Origin: Candidatus Omnitrophota bacterium
GTDB lineage: Bacteria; Omnitrophota; Gorgyraeia; Gygaellales; Profunditerraquicolaceae
NCBI GenBank assembly: GCA_029563245.1
Contig: JAKQSG010000024.1
Coordinates: forward strand, 1-10,507
Direction: 5' to 3'
DNA: 10,507 nucleotides
A program made the position numbers and the translations under genes. Of this stretch, positions 1 through 6,503 are shown in pieces. The first letter of the stretch is position 1, and each line of letters starts with the position of its first letter. The notes under the pieces are model-generated. The model was not told where the DNA came from and did no database searches. It saw only the letters and a program-made list of their open reading frames with translations.

Positions 1-287
1 CCCTTAAGGCTGTCATATATATATTTAGCGATGTTCTCTGAGGTAGGGTTAACTCTCTTAAAATAAGATACCCGGTTTAAATACTTGTGGTCCAATTTAG
101 TTAGAACAAAACTGAGTTCTTCTTTCAAGAACTTAAAATCCAAGACCATGCCAACTTTATCAAGCTTACTGCTTCCGGCCTCCAGCTCCACCTTCCAGTT
201 ATGGCCGTGCAGTTCTTCGCATTTACCCTTATACCCCCTTAGGTTATGCGCGGAACTAAAATTTGACTCAACCTTTAATTTATACAC
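1..287 (-). CDS. queD: 6-carboxytetrahydropterin synthase / 6-pyruvoyltetrahydropterin synthase family, 3' end cut by window edge
   Basis: The first 95 codons of a QueD/PTPS-family enzyme are present. The family converts dihydroneopterin triphosphate to 6-carboxy- or 6-pyruvoyl-tetrahydropterin; in bacteria this is usually the second step toward queuosine. Visible signatures are the zinc-binding histidines H14 (SAHNL) and H27/H29 (HGHNW), the catalytic cysteine C23 in C-x3-HGH, the LDHKYLN motif with H67, and NPTSENIA with E84. The start is a GTG at 285-287, the only reasonable start, preceded by GAAAGGT about 7 nt upstream. It overlaps the 3' end of murI by 8 nt, so translation is probably coupled. 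The C-terminal part lies beyond position 1. Family assignment is firm; QueD is preferred over eukaryotic-type PTPS from bacterial context, but no other queuosine gene is visible here. Confidence 0.9.
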   Translation of the reverse strand, partial: MYKLKVESNFSSAHNLRGYKGKCEELHGHNWKVELEAGSSKLDKVGMVLDFKFLKEELSFVLTKLDHKYLNRVSYFKRVNPTSENIAKYIYDSLK

Positions 288-1071
288 TATTTACCTTTCT
301 GACATTTTTTACCGGTTTGCCCAGAAATCTTCCGGCTAAGTCCTTAAACCACTCGGGGTTATCGCTGACAAAGAAGTCAGCCCTGCCTTTTGTTTTGCTG
401 CTTAAAAGCCCTTCATCGGATAGAATCTTATTAACCTCAACCGCCACCTGCTTAGCTGAATCTATAAGAGCAACCTCACTCCCCATAGCATCCCTTATAA
501 CACCTTTAAGTAAAGGATAGTGGGTGCACCCTAAGATAAGAGTATCCACCTTTGAATCTTTCAACGGTTTTAAATAGCGCCTGGCTACGGTCGAAACTAC
601 ACCATGGCTTAACCATCCCTCTTCTACGAAAGGCACAAACAAAGGACAGGCTACTGCCGTAACCCTTACCTGTGGATCAAGCTTTTTAATCTCCTGTTCA
701 TAAGACCGGCTTTTAATCGTACCCTTAGTCCCGATTACCCCTATGCGCTTATTCTTTGTGGCATAAACCGCCTCTCTTGCCCCGGGGCTGATCACGCCTA
801 CGATAGGGACACGGAAGTGATTTCTAATCTTGGGCAAGGCAAAACTGGAAACCGTGTTACAGGCAACACAGATTAATTTTACATTATAGCGCAGCAAAAA
901 AAGAATGTTTTCGATTGAAAACCGTATTACTGTCTCTTTAGACTTTATCCCATAGGGGACTCTGGCCGTGTCCCCAAAATACACTATATCCTCACCGGGA
1001 AGCTGGCGCACCAGCTCTTTAACTACCGTTAACCCGCCCACACCGGAATCAAATACCCCTATCGGCCTCAT
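280..1071 (-). CDS. murI: Glutamate racemase
   Basis: A 263-aa cytoplasmic enzyme that interconverts L- and D-glutamate and supplies D-Glu for peptidoglycan. The length is normal for the family. Diagnostic motifs are all present: FDSGVGGLTV near the N-terminus (D8, S9), GDTARVPYG at 33-41, the first catalytic cysteine C71 in ACNT, and the second, C182, in GCTHYPLL. The ATG at 1069-1071 overlaps the amidase stop codon as ATGA, and its own stop overlaps the queD GTG. It therefore sits between an amidase that cuts peptide stems from glycan and a pterin gene. The amidase neighbour gives this part of the operon a cell-wall theme. Confidence 0.97.
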   Translation of the reverse strand: MRPIGVFDSGVGGLTVVKELVRQLPGEDIVYFGDTARVPYGIKSKETVIRFSIENILFLLRYNVKLICVACNTVSSFALPKIRNHFRVPIVGVISPGAREAVYATKNKRIGVIGTKGTIKSRSYEQEIKKLDPQVRVTAVACPLFVPFVEEGWLSHGVVSTVARRYLKPLKDSKVDTLILGCTHYPLLKGVIRDAMGSEVALIDSAKQVAVEVNKILSDEGLLSSKTKGRADFFVSDNPEWFKDLAGRFLGKPVKNVRKVNSV

Positions 1072-2159
1072 CCCTTATCTCCCTGTACTAATTGAAGTTT
1101 ACGGGCATAGTTAAGAATACCCTCTAGAATACTCTGCGACAATTTCTCGCGGTAGGAACCATCCCTTAGTAACTGTTCTTCTCTTACGTTTGATAAAAAG
1201 CCTACTTCCACCAAGACTGCCGGCATCCTGGCACCGCGCAGAATCTCAAAACGCGCATCCTTAATGCCTATTATTCTTACATTTAGATTATCTCCGGCAG
1301 CCCGGCATATATCAGAGGCCAACGAAATAGACTCACCGCGGTTATAAGTATAAAGCATATCCCAGAGTATCGCCTTAAGGACTTGTGAATTACTGGCAAA
1401 GCAAGAGCTCTCCAGGTTAAGATAGTAATGCTTAGCAGCGTAAGATGCGCGCGTAGAATCGCTTACCGTAGGAGAGACATAATAAACTTCAAAACCATGA
1501 ATACTCCTTGCTTTATTAGCATTGGCGTGCACGCTTATAAAAAGATCAGCTTTGGTATTATTAGCGACTTCAACCCTCTTGCCTAAGGGGATAAAGATAT
1601 CGCTGCTGCGCGTCATAATTACTTCAACGCCTTCCTGCCTTAAGCGATTAGCTAAACTCCTGGCAATATCAAGATTAACATCCTTCTCCTTTAGGCCGGT
1701 CCTCCCCACTGCCCCGGGGTCATGCCCTCCGTGCCCGGCGTCAATAACGACTTTCTTCACAAGAGAAGAAAGCAGGACAACGGAAGACTTAGGCGGAGCC
1801 TTAGCAATTTTAATTATCGGATCCAGGGCTAACTCCTTAAACTTTACCGGCACAACTAACATTCCCATATATATATCTACAGGATGGCTCAGCAATACTG
1901 CGCGCTTATTTACCAGGATAAGGTTATCCCCTACCATCAAATCTATAGTATTGTTGTCCTTGGTTAAATTAGCCGTACGGGAAAATATATCATAACTTAA
2001 GACTATCCCCCTTGCCTGGCAAAGAGCAGCAAGAGAATAGTAAGAGGCACCGTTTAAACTATAAACAGGAACGGATTCTTTAACCGGAAGAGTAGCGCAG
2101 CCGCAGATAAACAGTGGGATTAAAATAAATAGAGATGTAAACTTCAGTTTTTTGTTCAT
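1068..2159 (-). CDS. N-acetylmuramoyl-L-alanine amidase (Amidase_3), predicted lipoprotein
   Basis: A 363-aa zinc amidase that cleaves the amide bond between MurNAc and L-Ala in peptidoglycan. The N-terminus has a basic n-region, a hydrophobic stretch and a lipobox-like FICGC with lipidation cysteine C21. Residues about 32-110 resemble the copper-amine-oxidase N-terminal-like domain often found in cell-wall proteins. Residues about 135-355 form the Amidase_3 domain, with zinc ligands H143 (DAGHGG), E158 (GLKEKD) and H211 (SVHAN) and catalytic E318 (VEVGFLSN). The open frame extends 44 codons further upstream, but that stretch is the 3' part of tmRNA. The ATG at 2157-2159 is preferred because an AAAGGA ribosome-binding site and the signal sequence fit it. 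Its stop overlaps murI. The lipobox has Cys at -2, which is uncommon. Confidence 0.93.
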   Translation of the reverse strand: MNKKLKFTSLFILIPLFICGCATLPVKESVPVYSLNGASYYSLAALCQARGIVLSYDIFSRTANLTKDNNTIDLMVGDNLILVNKRAVLLSHPVDIYMGMLVVPVKFKELALDPIIKIAKAPPKSSVVLLSSLVKKVVIDAGHGGHDPGAVGRTGLKEKDVNLDIARSLANRLRQEGVEVIMTRSSDIFIPLGKRVEVANNTKADLFISVHANANKARSIHGFEVYYVSPTVSDSTRASYAAKHYYLNLESSCFASNSQVLKAILWDMLYTYNRGESISLASDICRAAGDNLNVRIIGIKDARFEILRGARMPAVLVEVGFLSNVREEQLLRDGSYREKLSQSILEGILNYARKLQLVQGDKG

Positions 2160-2163
2160 TGTT

Positions 2164-2169
2164 TCCTTT
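2164..2169 (-). promoter_or_regulatory. Ribosome-binding site that fixes the amidase start
   Basis: AAAGGA lies 4 nt before the ATG at 2157-2159. It sits in the 17-nt gap between the tmRNA CCA end and the amidase start, and so argues against the longer frame that runs back into ssrA. Confidence 0.7.
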
Positions 2170-2176
2170 GCAAAAA

Positions 2177-2573
2177 TGGTGGAGGTGGCCGGAATTGAAC
2201 CGGCGTCCTTAAACAAACGAATAAAAGCCGCTACATGCTTAGTCCCGCATTCAAGCATAAGCCTATGGAAACCTGCGGAACGGGATTCCATAAGCCTTAG
2301 CCCTTTTTAGTTTCACCTAAAGCACAAGGACTAACTTGCCTTAAGCTATCCTACTAATGCTCTATTCCACCCTGTAGGCGAGGAATGGATAGAGGCTTCG
2401 CTAATTTAGTTAGCGAAGGCTGGCATCATGCCAAATGATGGCATAGCCATCGGTTTGGCACTGAACAAACGGTTGTTTGCGTTTGTATTGTGCACGGGTT
2501 ATTAACGCGGCTAACCATGCGTCCGCGGCATGCTGCTCTTACCCGACGGTTTAAGTCGAGCCCTTTCACCCCC
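2177..2573 (-). ncRNA. ssrA: Transfer-messenger RNA (tmRNA)
   Basis: One-piece tmRNA, about 397 nt, which rescues stalled ribosomes with SmpB. The ends form a full 7-bp acceptor stem: 5' GGGGGTG (2573-2567) pairs with 3' CACCTCC, followed by discriminator A and an encoded CCA. The T arm is GCCGG-TTCAATT-CCGGC. The conserved segment ACTAAGCATGTAG lies upstream of it. A PK1-type pseudoknot is visible: CGCGG (2523-2527) pairs with CCGCG (2506-2510), and GGTTA (2512-2516) pairs with TAACC (2497-2501). The tag frame begins 16 nt after it and ends in the loop of a strong hairpin (2396-2418). CTCTAT/ATAGAG and CTATCC/GGATAG pairings suggest further pseudoknots. The 5' end overlaps smpB by 8 nt and the 3' end is 17 nt from the amidase, so it appears embedded in a protein operon. 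No separate promoter or T-rich terminator is evident. Confidence 0.95.
2406..2480 (-). other. Predicted tmRNA proteolysis-tag reading frame
   Basis: The resume codon is predicted to be GCA at 2478-2480, 16 nt after the PK1 pseudoknot and with an A at -4. The frame encodes 24 residues beginning ANNRLF and ending MPAFAN, then TAA at 2406-2408 within the H5-like hairpin loop. The ANN start is typical of tags. The length and the final Asn are not, since most tags are about 8-15 residues and end LAA or VAA. A second possible resume GCA (2491-2493) opens another frame that also ends at this hairpin, but it sits too close to PK1 and its product is untypical. Confidence 0.65.
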
Positions 2574-3027
2574 GTTTTTTTCTGTTCTTTATCATCCTGG
2601 CTGCGGCAAGGTCAGTCTCGCGCCGCTTTATATCTTCTCTTTTATCATAAAGCTTTTTACCTCTGCCGACCCCAAGCTCTAATTTTACAAAACCTCTGGG
2701 ATTAAAATAAACCTTTAACGGAACTAAAGTAAGCCCCCTCTGGGTAAGCTTTCCGGATAATTTCGCAATCTGTTTCTTATGTAAAAGAAGCTTTCTCTCC
2801 CGCGTTGGCTCAACGTTAAGATAGCTGGCCTCTAAATAAGGGCTTATATGAGTATTATACAGGATGACCGCATTCTCTTCCGGACGGGCAAAACTATCGT
2901 TAAGGTTAATCTTCCCCTGCCTTATGGACTTAACCTCCGAGCCTTTCAGCTCTATCCCGCATTCAACGGTTTCAATGATTTCGTAATCCCTGTAGGCCTT
3001 ATGATTAGAGGCAATTATTTTACTCAT
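2566..3027 (-). CDS. smpB: SsrA-binding protein SmpB
   Basis: A 153-aa RNA-binding protein, partner of tmRNA in trans-translation, of standard length. Recognisable segments are IELKGSEVKSIRQGKINLNDSF near the N-terminus, HISPY, RERKLLLHKKQI, the LTLVPLKVYFNPRGFVKLELGVGRGKKLYDKR core, and the basic C-terminal tail (about 129-153) that occupies the mRNA channel. The ATG at 3025-3027 overlaps the AEC permease stop as ATGA. No good Shine-Dalgarno is seen, so translation probably depends on coupling. The last codons CGG GGG TGA contain the first bases of tmRNA, so smpB and ssrA overlap by 8 nt in the same direction. This linkage supports both calls. Confidence 0.97.
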   Translation of the reverse strand: MSKIIASNHKAYRDYEIIETVECGIELKGSEVKSIRQGKINLNDSFARPEENAVILYNTHISPYLEASYLNVEPTRERKLLLHKKQIAKLSGKLTQRGLTLVPLKVYFNPRGFVKLELGVGRGKKLYDKREDIKRRETDLAAARMIKNRKKRG

Positions 3028-3980
3028 TTTATCATAAAGTTGCTGAAATATAAAATCAAAAAGGCCGGAACGGTAATAAGCGCAGCAAGGTGGGTTATAA
3101 ATATCCCCTGGCTAGCTAAAATATCTTCTTTATTGCTAGCCCTTAAGATTGTTGAGACAGTGACAGCCGATGGCATAGCCAGCTGTATCAAGATCAACAA
3201 CCCAAGTAAACCGGAAATATTAAAAACCCTTAGAAATAAAATTCCCGATAAAGGCAGTATAATCATTTTCACCAGTATCAATAATATTACCGCTTTTTTA
3301 TTTATAGCTTTTAGGTTTATCTGCGCCAGATTACCTCCCACTACAATCATAGCCAAAGGCAAGGTAGTATCTCCCAGTATTCGCAGGGGCTTAATCAGTG
3401 AATCCGGGAATAACTTGTTTATACCAAAATATACAATAACCAAACTTAAAAGGGTAGCTAAAACAGGCATACTCAATAGGCTGCTTAATTTGATCTTCTT
3501 TTCTTTATGGAAATTTAATATATGCACCCCCAGCGAAAACATTACCAGGTTAAAACCCATAAGAAAAAGAAAAAGGTAAATAAATATTTCTCCCAGGCTC
3601 TGCGCCGGAAAAAGCGCTGCTACCAGGGCAAGAGGCAGGTATCCCGAATTCTGAAAAGCAACTAAACTTAAGAATTGAAGCTTCTCCTGTTCTTTATCAA
3701 TAAACCGGACGAATAAAAATCCTGCCACCAGACCGAAAACAGTAATTGCTATGCTTATTAAAGGGAATACCCACCAGTTCGGATACAGGCAAAATGAAAA
3801 ATCTTTTATTAATTGGCAGAATATCAAAACCGGAAGAGAAACATCCATAACCAGCCGGCTTAAATCATCAAGGCCCCTGCCGCTTAAAAACCTTTTCCTT
3901 ACCAGCAAAAACCCTACCGCAGAAAGCATAAATATCTGCAAGACGGCAATACCGGTTATCTGGAAATGTTCAATAAACAT
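3024..3980 (-). CDS. AEC-family (auxin efflux carrier-like) membrane permease
   Basis: A 318-aa, highly hydrophobic protein with about ten predicted membrane segments split by a central charged loop (around HILNFHKEKKIKLSSLL). This is the usual layout of bacterial AEC/Mem_trans transporters. Family-typical features are the LVMDVSLPVLIF segment in the first repeat and TTLPLAMIVVGGNLAQ plus LAMPSAVTVSTILRA in the second. Members export or exchange organic anions such as malate or malonate; the substrate here cannot be read from sequence. The ATG at 3978-3980 has a strong AGGAGG (3984-3989). It is the first gene of the unit leading into smpB, with which it shares ATGA. No functional link to trans-translation is obvious. 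Confidence 0.88.
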   Translation of the reverse strand: MFIEHFQITGIAVLQIFMLSAVGFLLVRKRFLSGRGLDDLSRLVMDVSLPVLIFCQLIKDFSFCLYPNWWVFPLISIAITVFGLVAGFLFVRFIDKEQEKLQFLSLVAFQNSGYLPLALVAALFPAQSLGEIFIYLFLFLMGFNLVMFSLGVHILNFHKEKKIKLSSLLSMPVLATLLSLVIVYFGINKLFPDSLIKPLRILGDTTLPLAMIVVGGNLAQINLKAINKKAVILLILVKMIILPLSGILFLRVFNISGLLGLLILIQLAMPSAVTVSTILRASNKEDILASQGIFITHLAALITVPAFLILYFSNFMIK

Positions 3981-4013
3981 ACCCCTCCTAAAAGCATAAT
4001 TAGATAGCTTATT

Positions 4014-4042
4014 ATTATATCAATAAAACAATACTACAGCAA
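4014..4042 (-). promoter_or_regulatory. Predicted sigma-70 promoter for the AEC permease-smpB-ssrA unit
   Basis: Minus-strand TTGCTG (4037-4042), a 17-nt spacer and a perfect TATAAT (4014-4019) lie about 34 nt upstream of the permease ATG. The -10 is consensus and the -35 matches in three of six positions. Being the only clear promoter before the permease, it is the likely source of smpB and perhaps tmRNA transcripts. Confidence 0.55.
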
Positions 4043-4058
4043 TTCTTTTATAATGAGA

Positions 4059-4087
4059 TTGACAGAATTTATTGAGTGGGATATACT
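4059..4087 (+). promoter_or_regulatory. Sigma-70 promoter of tRNA-Leu
   Basis: Consensus TTGACA (4059-4064), a 17-nt spacer and TATACT (4082-4087), five of six to consensus. The predicted start is near 4094, about ten bases before the tRNA 5' end. Its -35 is only 16 nt from the -35 of the divergent permease promoter. Confidence 0.8.
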
Positions 4088-4103
4088 TATAGAAATTCCT
4101 TCA

Positions 4104-4184
4104 GCGGGGGTGGTGGAATGGCAGACACGCAGGTCTCAGAAGCCTGTGCCGCAAGGCATGAGGGTTCAAGTCCCTCCTCCCGCA
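4104..4184 (+). tRNA. tRNA-Leu, anticodon CAG
   Basis: An 81-nt class II tRNA. The acceptor stem GCGGGGG/CTCCCGC has one G-U pair. The anticodon stem CAGGT/GCCTG encloses loop CTCAGAA with anticodon CAG, which reads CUG. The long variable arm is TGCC-GCAA-GGCA and the T arm is GAGGG-TTCAAGT-CCCTC. The discriminator is A73 and CCA is not encoded, unlike the tmRNA in the same window. It is the only plus-strand gene and ends 14 nt before the convergent stop codon of the VIT/VWA gene. Confidence 0.96.
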
Positions 4185-4198
4185 TAAAAATCTACCTA

Positions 4199-6430
4199 CT
4201 ATTCTTTAATATAATAACGCTTACCTCCGTGGACTAAAATTATATTTTTTCCTATACCGAGGTATTTAGTTATCCACGGATTTTTCTTTATTAGATCAAA
4301 ATAATCTCTACTGAGATATTTTATCTCTTGTGTCTCATCTCCTTCCTTATATGCTGAATCTACCCAATCACCATTCTGCTGCCTATAAAAGGTTTTTTCT
4401 GCCACGTATTTAATATCCGAAGATGGAGAAGTTATGCTGGTGCTATCCTGTAGAATTCTTTCACTGGCTGCAAAGGCAACCCCCTGAGTACCTAAAGAAA
4501 GGGGTCTGTAATCATTTACCATATTGTTGTATTCCATTCCGTTCGCCTGGCTAATTGAAATATTGCCGCTTTGTAAAACAGATGAAACTCCCAAAGACGA
4601 AGTTCCTGTGTAAACAGCTCCGGGCTGTCGAGTATCAAGCAAAAAAGAAGTATGGGGTGTTATAACCCCGTATTCCTTGCTTAATGCTATTACCTCGTCT
4701 CTCAACTTTTTTGTCTCTCCATTAAGCCGCATCTCACTTAAGAGATACCCTATCTTACGAGTTGCCCATATTCTCGGTATCGAGTCATTCTCGGCAGACT
4801 CCTGAGGAAAATCAGCCTCGAATACGACCTTTTTATTTTTGTTATTCATTTTCCCCTCAAGTGTAATCTTAGCCTTGCCTTGATTATCATACTTTCCCAG
4901 CAAAACCAATTGTGTTCCTTTAAAAATATCCGGAAATTCTATAGGATAAATCTCTTTGACCTTGATATCGCCAAAATCCAGGCTAATATCCGATAGAACC
5001 GGCTCGCTCACTTTTTGGTAAAAAGAAGCTACCTTAATCCCTATGTTCTCATTCGGCAAAACATATTCGGCGCTACCCCTGTGGGCTTGGGAAACCGCAT
5101 TTAGAAATTGAGTATCTACATCCTCCCCTATGCCAAATACGAATATCCTGGATTTAAGTGTATTTACCCCGGGTAGGTTTTGGAGTATCTTCTTTGGGTC
5201 GTCCTCCCCCGCAGAAGCCTCTCCGTCAGTTAGAAAAATAATCATCTTTGGTCTGTCGGGATGAGTATGCATCTTTAAGGCCGAAACAAGAGCATCATTT
5301 ATATTGGTCCCTCCCTTTACCTTAAGCCCATCCACAAATTCAAGCGCAGACTTAACGTTACCCTTAGTTGCGCCCATGAGATTATTTTTAAATAAACTTA
5401 CCTTTGAATTAAAGGTTATAACATTGAACCGGTCTTTAGGCCTTAATCTATTTAAGCAAAACTTAAGAGCTTCCTTAGCTTGCTCCATCTTTTCTCCCCA
5501 CATGCTTCCGGATGTATCCAAGACAAAAATAACATCCTTATCTAGAGTACGATTTTCAATTTGTCCCGGAGATAGCAATAACATAAAATACCCTTCTTGG
5601 TCCGGCTTTCGGTAACAAAGAACGTTTAATCCTAAATCTTTATCGGATACGGAATAATGCAGGAAGAAATTCTTATCTGGCCTGGCATTCTTTTCTTCAT
5701 AACTGCAAAGGGCGCTGGTTTTCTCAAGCTTAACGCCAATTTCATGGCTGGGAGAATAAACATTTTTAATTGTTCCGGATGAATTTATCTCTACGGATAT
5801 CGCTACTTCATCTATCGGTTTCGGAGAGAATCTTTCAGTATCAAGCGGGTATTCGTAGGTATAAAGTCCACTATCGTATTTTAAGACCTCTTGGTAAACT
5901 AGCTCTATCCTTTTCCCGCTGTGCTTTGGTATAGGATAAATCTTAACCCTAAACATATCCTTCCCCGCATACTCAAGAAGTGCCGGCTCGCCTCCTTTTC
6001 TAACCAACTCTTCGTAATTACGCCTTGCCTGTTCTTTATCTACGACCTCACCGGTAATTTTCTTATTGTCAACATAAACGGAAAAACCCTTCAGCGTGGC
6101 AGCCTCGGGCAGCGGAAAAATATACATTCCCTCAACATCGATATCATAATCATTTAGGAATTCCTGATCAACATAGGTGGTAGATATGTTTTTATCTATT
6201 ACCACCTTTACCCGATGATATTTTACCGAAAGGGCTTCTATCTTTGTCGGGTTATGCGAATAGGGTAACGCAACATTGGAAACAAAAGTGGGTTGCCTTG
6301 AAGATAATGCCGCAGTGCTGACAGAGGGAGGAACCTCAATCATTACCATTCCATCTGCCAAAACATTACCCCATCCAAATAATAAACTACAGATCAATAA
6401 GCCTGCTGATATTACTATTTTACCTTGCAT
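4199..6430 (-). CDS. Exported VIT and von Willebrand factor A domain protein
   Basis: A 743-aa protein with an N-terminal signal peptide (hydrophobic 4-20, probable cleavage near LADG at 24-27). A VIT domain spans about 55-185, and a VWA domain about 298-470. The complete metal-binding MIDAS is D305-x-S307-x-S309 (DTSGS), T375 (GGTN) and D402 (LTDGE). After it comes the GVITPHTSFLL segment (588-598) typical of VIT/VWA proteins. A C-terminal module about 678-742 contains NGDWVDSAY, a YFDLIKKNPWITKYLGIG stretch and a terminal strand. No LPxTG sorting signal or C-terminal anchor is seen, so it is probably periplasmic or surface-exposed and binds another protein through Mg2+. A strong GGAGG lies 6 nt before the ATG. 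It follows the sigma/anti-sigma pair and has its own copy of their promoter, so it is probably the regulon output. The ligand is unknown. Confidence 0.9.
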   Translation of the reverse strand: MQGKIVISAGLLICSLLFGWGNVLADGMVMIEVPPSVSTAALSSRQPTFVSNVALPYSHNPTKIEALSVKYHRVKVVIDKNISTTYVDQEFLNDYDIDVEGMYIFPLPEAATLKGFSVYVDNKKITGEVVDKEQARRNYEELVRKGGEPALLEYAGKDMFRVKIYPIPKHSGKRIELVYQEVLKYDSGLYTYEYPLDTERFSPKPIDEVAISVEINSSGTIKNVYSPSHEIGVKLEKTSALCSYEEKNARPDKNFFLHYSVSDKDLGLNVLCYRKPDQEGYFMLLLSPGQIENRTLDKDVIFVLDTSGSMWGEKMEQAKEALKFCLNRLRPKDRFNVITFNSKVSLFKNNLMGATKGNVKSALEFVDGLKVKGGTNINDALVSALKMHTHPDRPKMIIFLTDGEASAGEDDPKKILQNLPGVNTLKSRIFVFGIGEDVDTQFLNAVSQAHRGSAEYVLPNENIGIKVASFYQKVSEPVLSDISLDFGDIKVKEIYPIEFPDIFKGTQLVLLGKYDNQGKAKITLEGKMNNKNKKVVFEADFPQESAENDSIPRIWATRKIGYLLSEMRLNGETKKLRDEVIALSKEYGVITPHTSFLLDTRQPGAVYTGTSSLGVSSVLQSGNISISQANGMEYNNMVNDYRPLSLGTQGVAFAASERILQDSTSITSPSSDIKYVAEKTFYRQQNGDWVDSAYKEGDETQEIKYLSRDYFDLIKKNPWITKYLGIGKNIILVHGGKRYYIKE

Positions 6431-6468
6431 TTCTGCCTCCTTTTTTTATTGTCCGTCCTTCCACCTTA

Positions 6469-6496
6469 TTAGACAAAAAAGAAGCAGAAAAGTTCC
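6469..6496 (-). promoter_or_regulatory. Predicted ECF (sigma-E-like) promoter of the VIT/VWA gene
   Basis: Minus-strand GGAACTT (6490-6496), a 15-nt T-rich spacer and GTCTAA (6469-6474), in the 73-nt gap between the anti-sigma gene and the VIT/VWA gene. Both elements and the spacing are identical to the copy before the sigma gene and match the known E. coli sigma-E consensus closely. The predicted start near 6463 gives a leader of about 33 nt containing the GGAGG ribosome-binding site. Confidence 0.8.
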
Positions 6497-6503
6497 CAAG
6501 AAC

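Noticed and set aside
1522..1995. A 157-codon plus-strand frame opposite the amidase
   Set aside because: It is a shadow of the amidase coding frame, with no protein-family features.
2160..2291. A 44-codon upstream extension of the amidase frame starting at 2291
   Set aside because: This stretch is the 3' part of tmRNA (T arm, acceptor strand, conserved ACTAAGCATGTAG). The ATG at 2159 has its own ribosome-binding site and begins the signal peptide.
2574..2620. Possible ssrA promoter inside smpB (CTGACC, 16 nt, GATAAA)
   Set aside because: Both boxes are poor matches and the -10 would lie about 15 nt before the tmRNA 5' end. It is too weak to report as a promoter.
2490..3579. Plus-strand open frames opposite smpB, tmRNA and the permease, including one of 243 codons
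   Set aside because: They overlap well-supported minus-strand genes, have low-complexity unrecognisable products and no convincing ribosome-binding sites.
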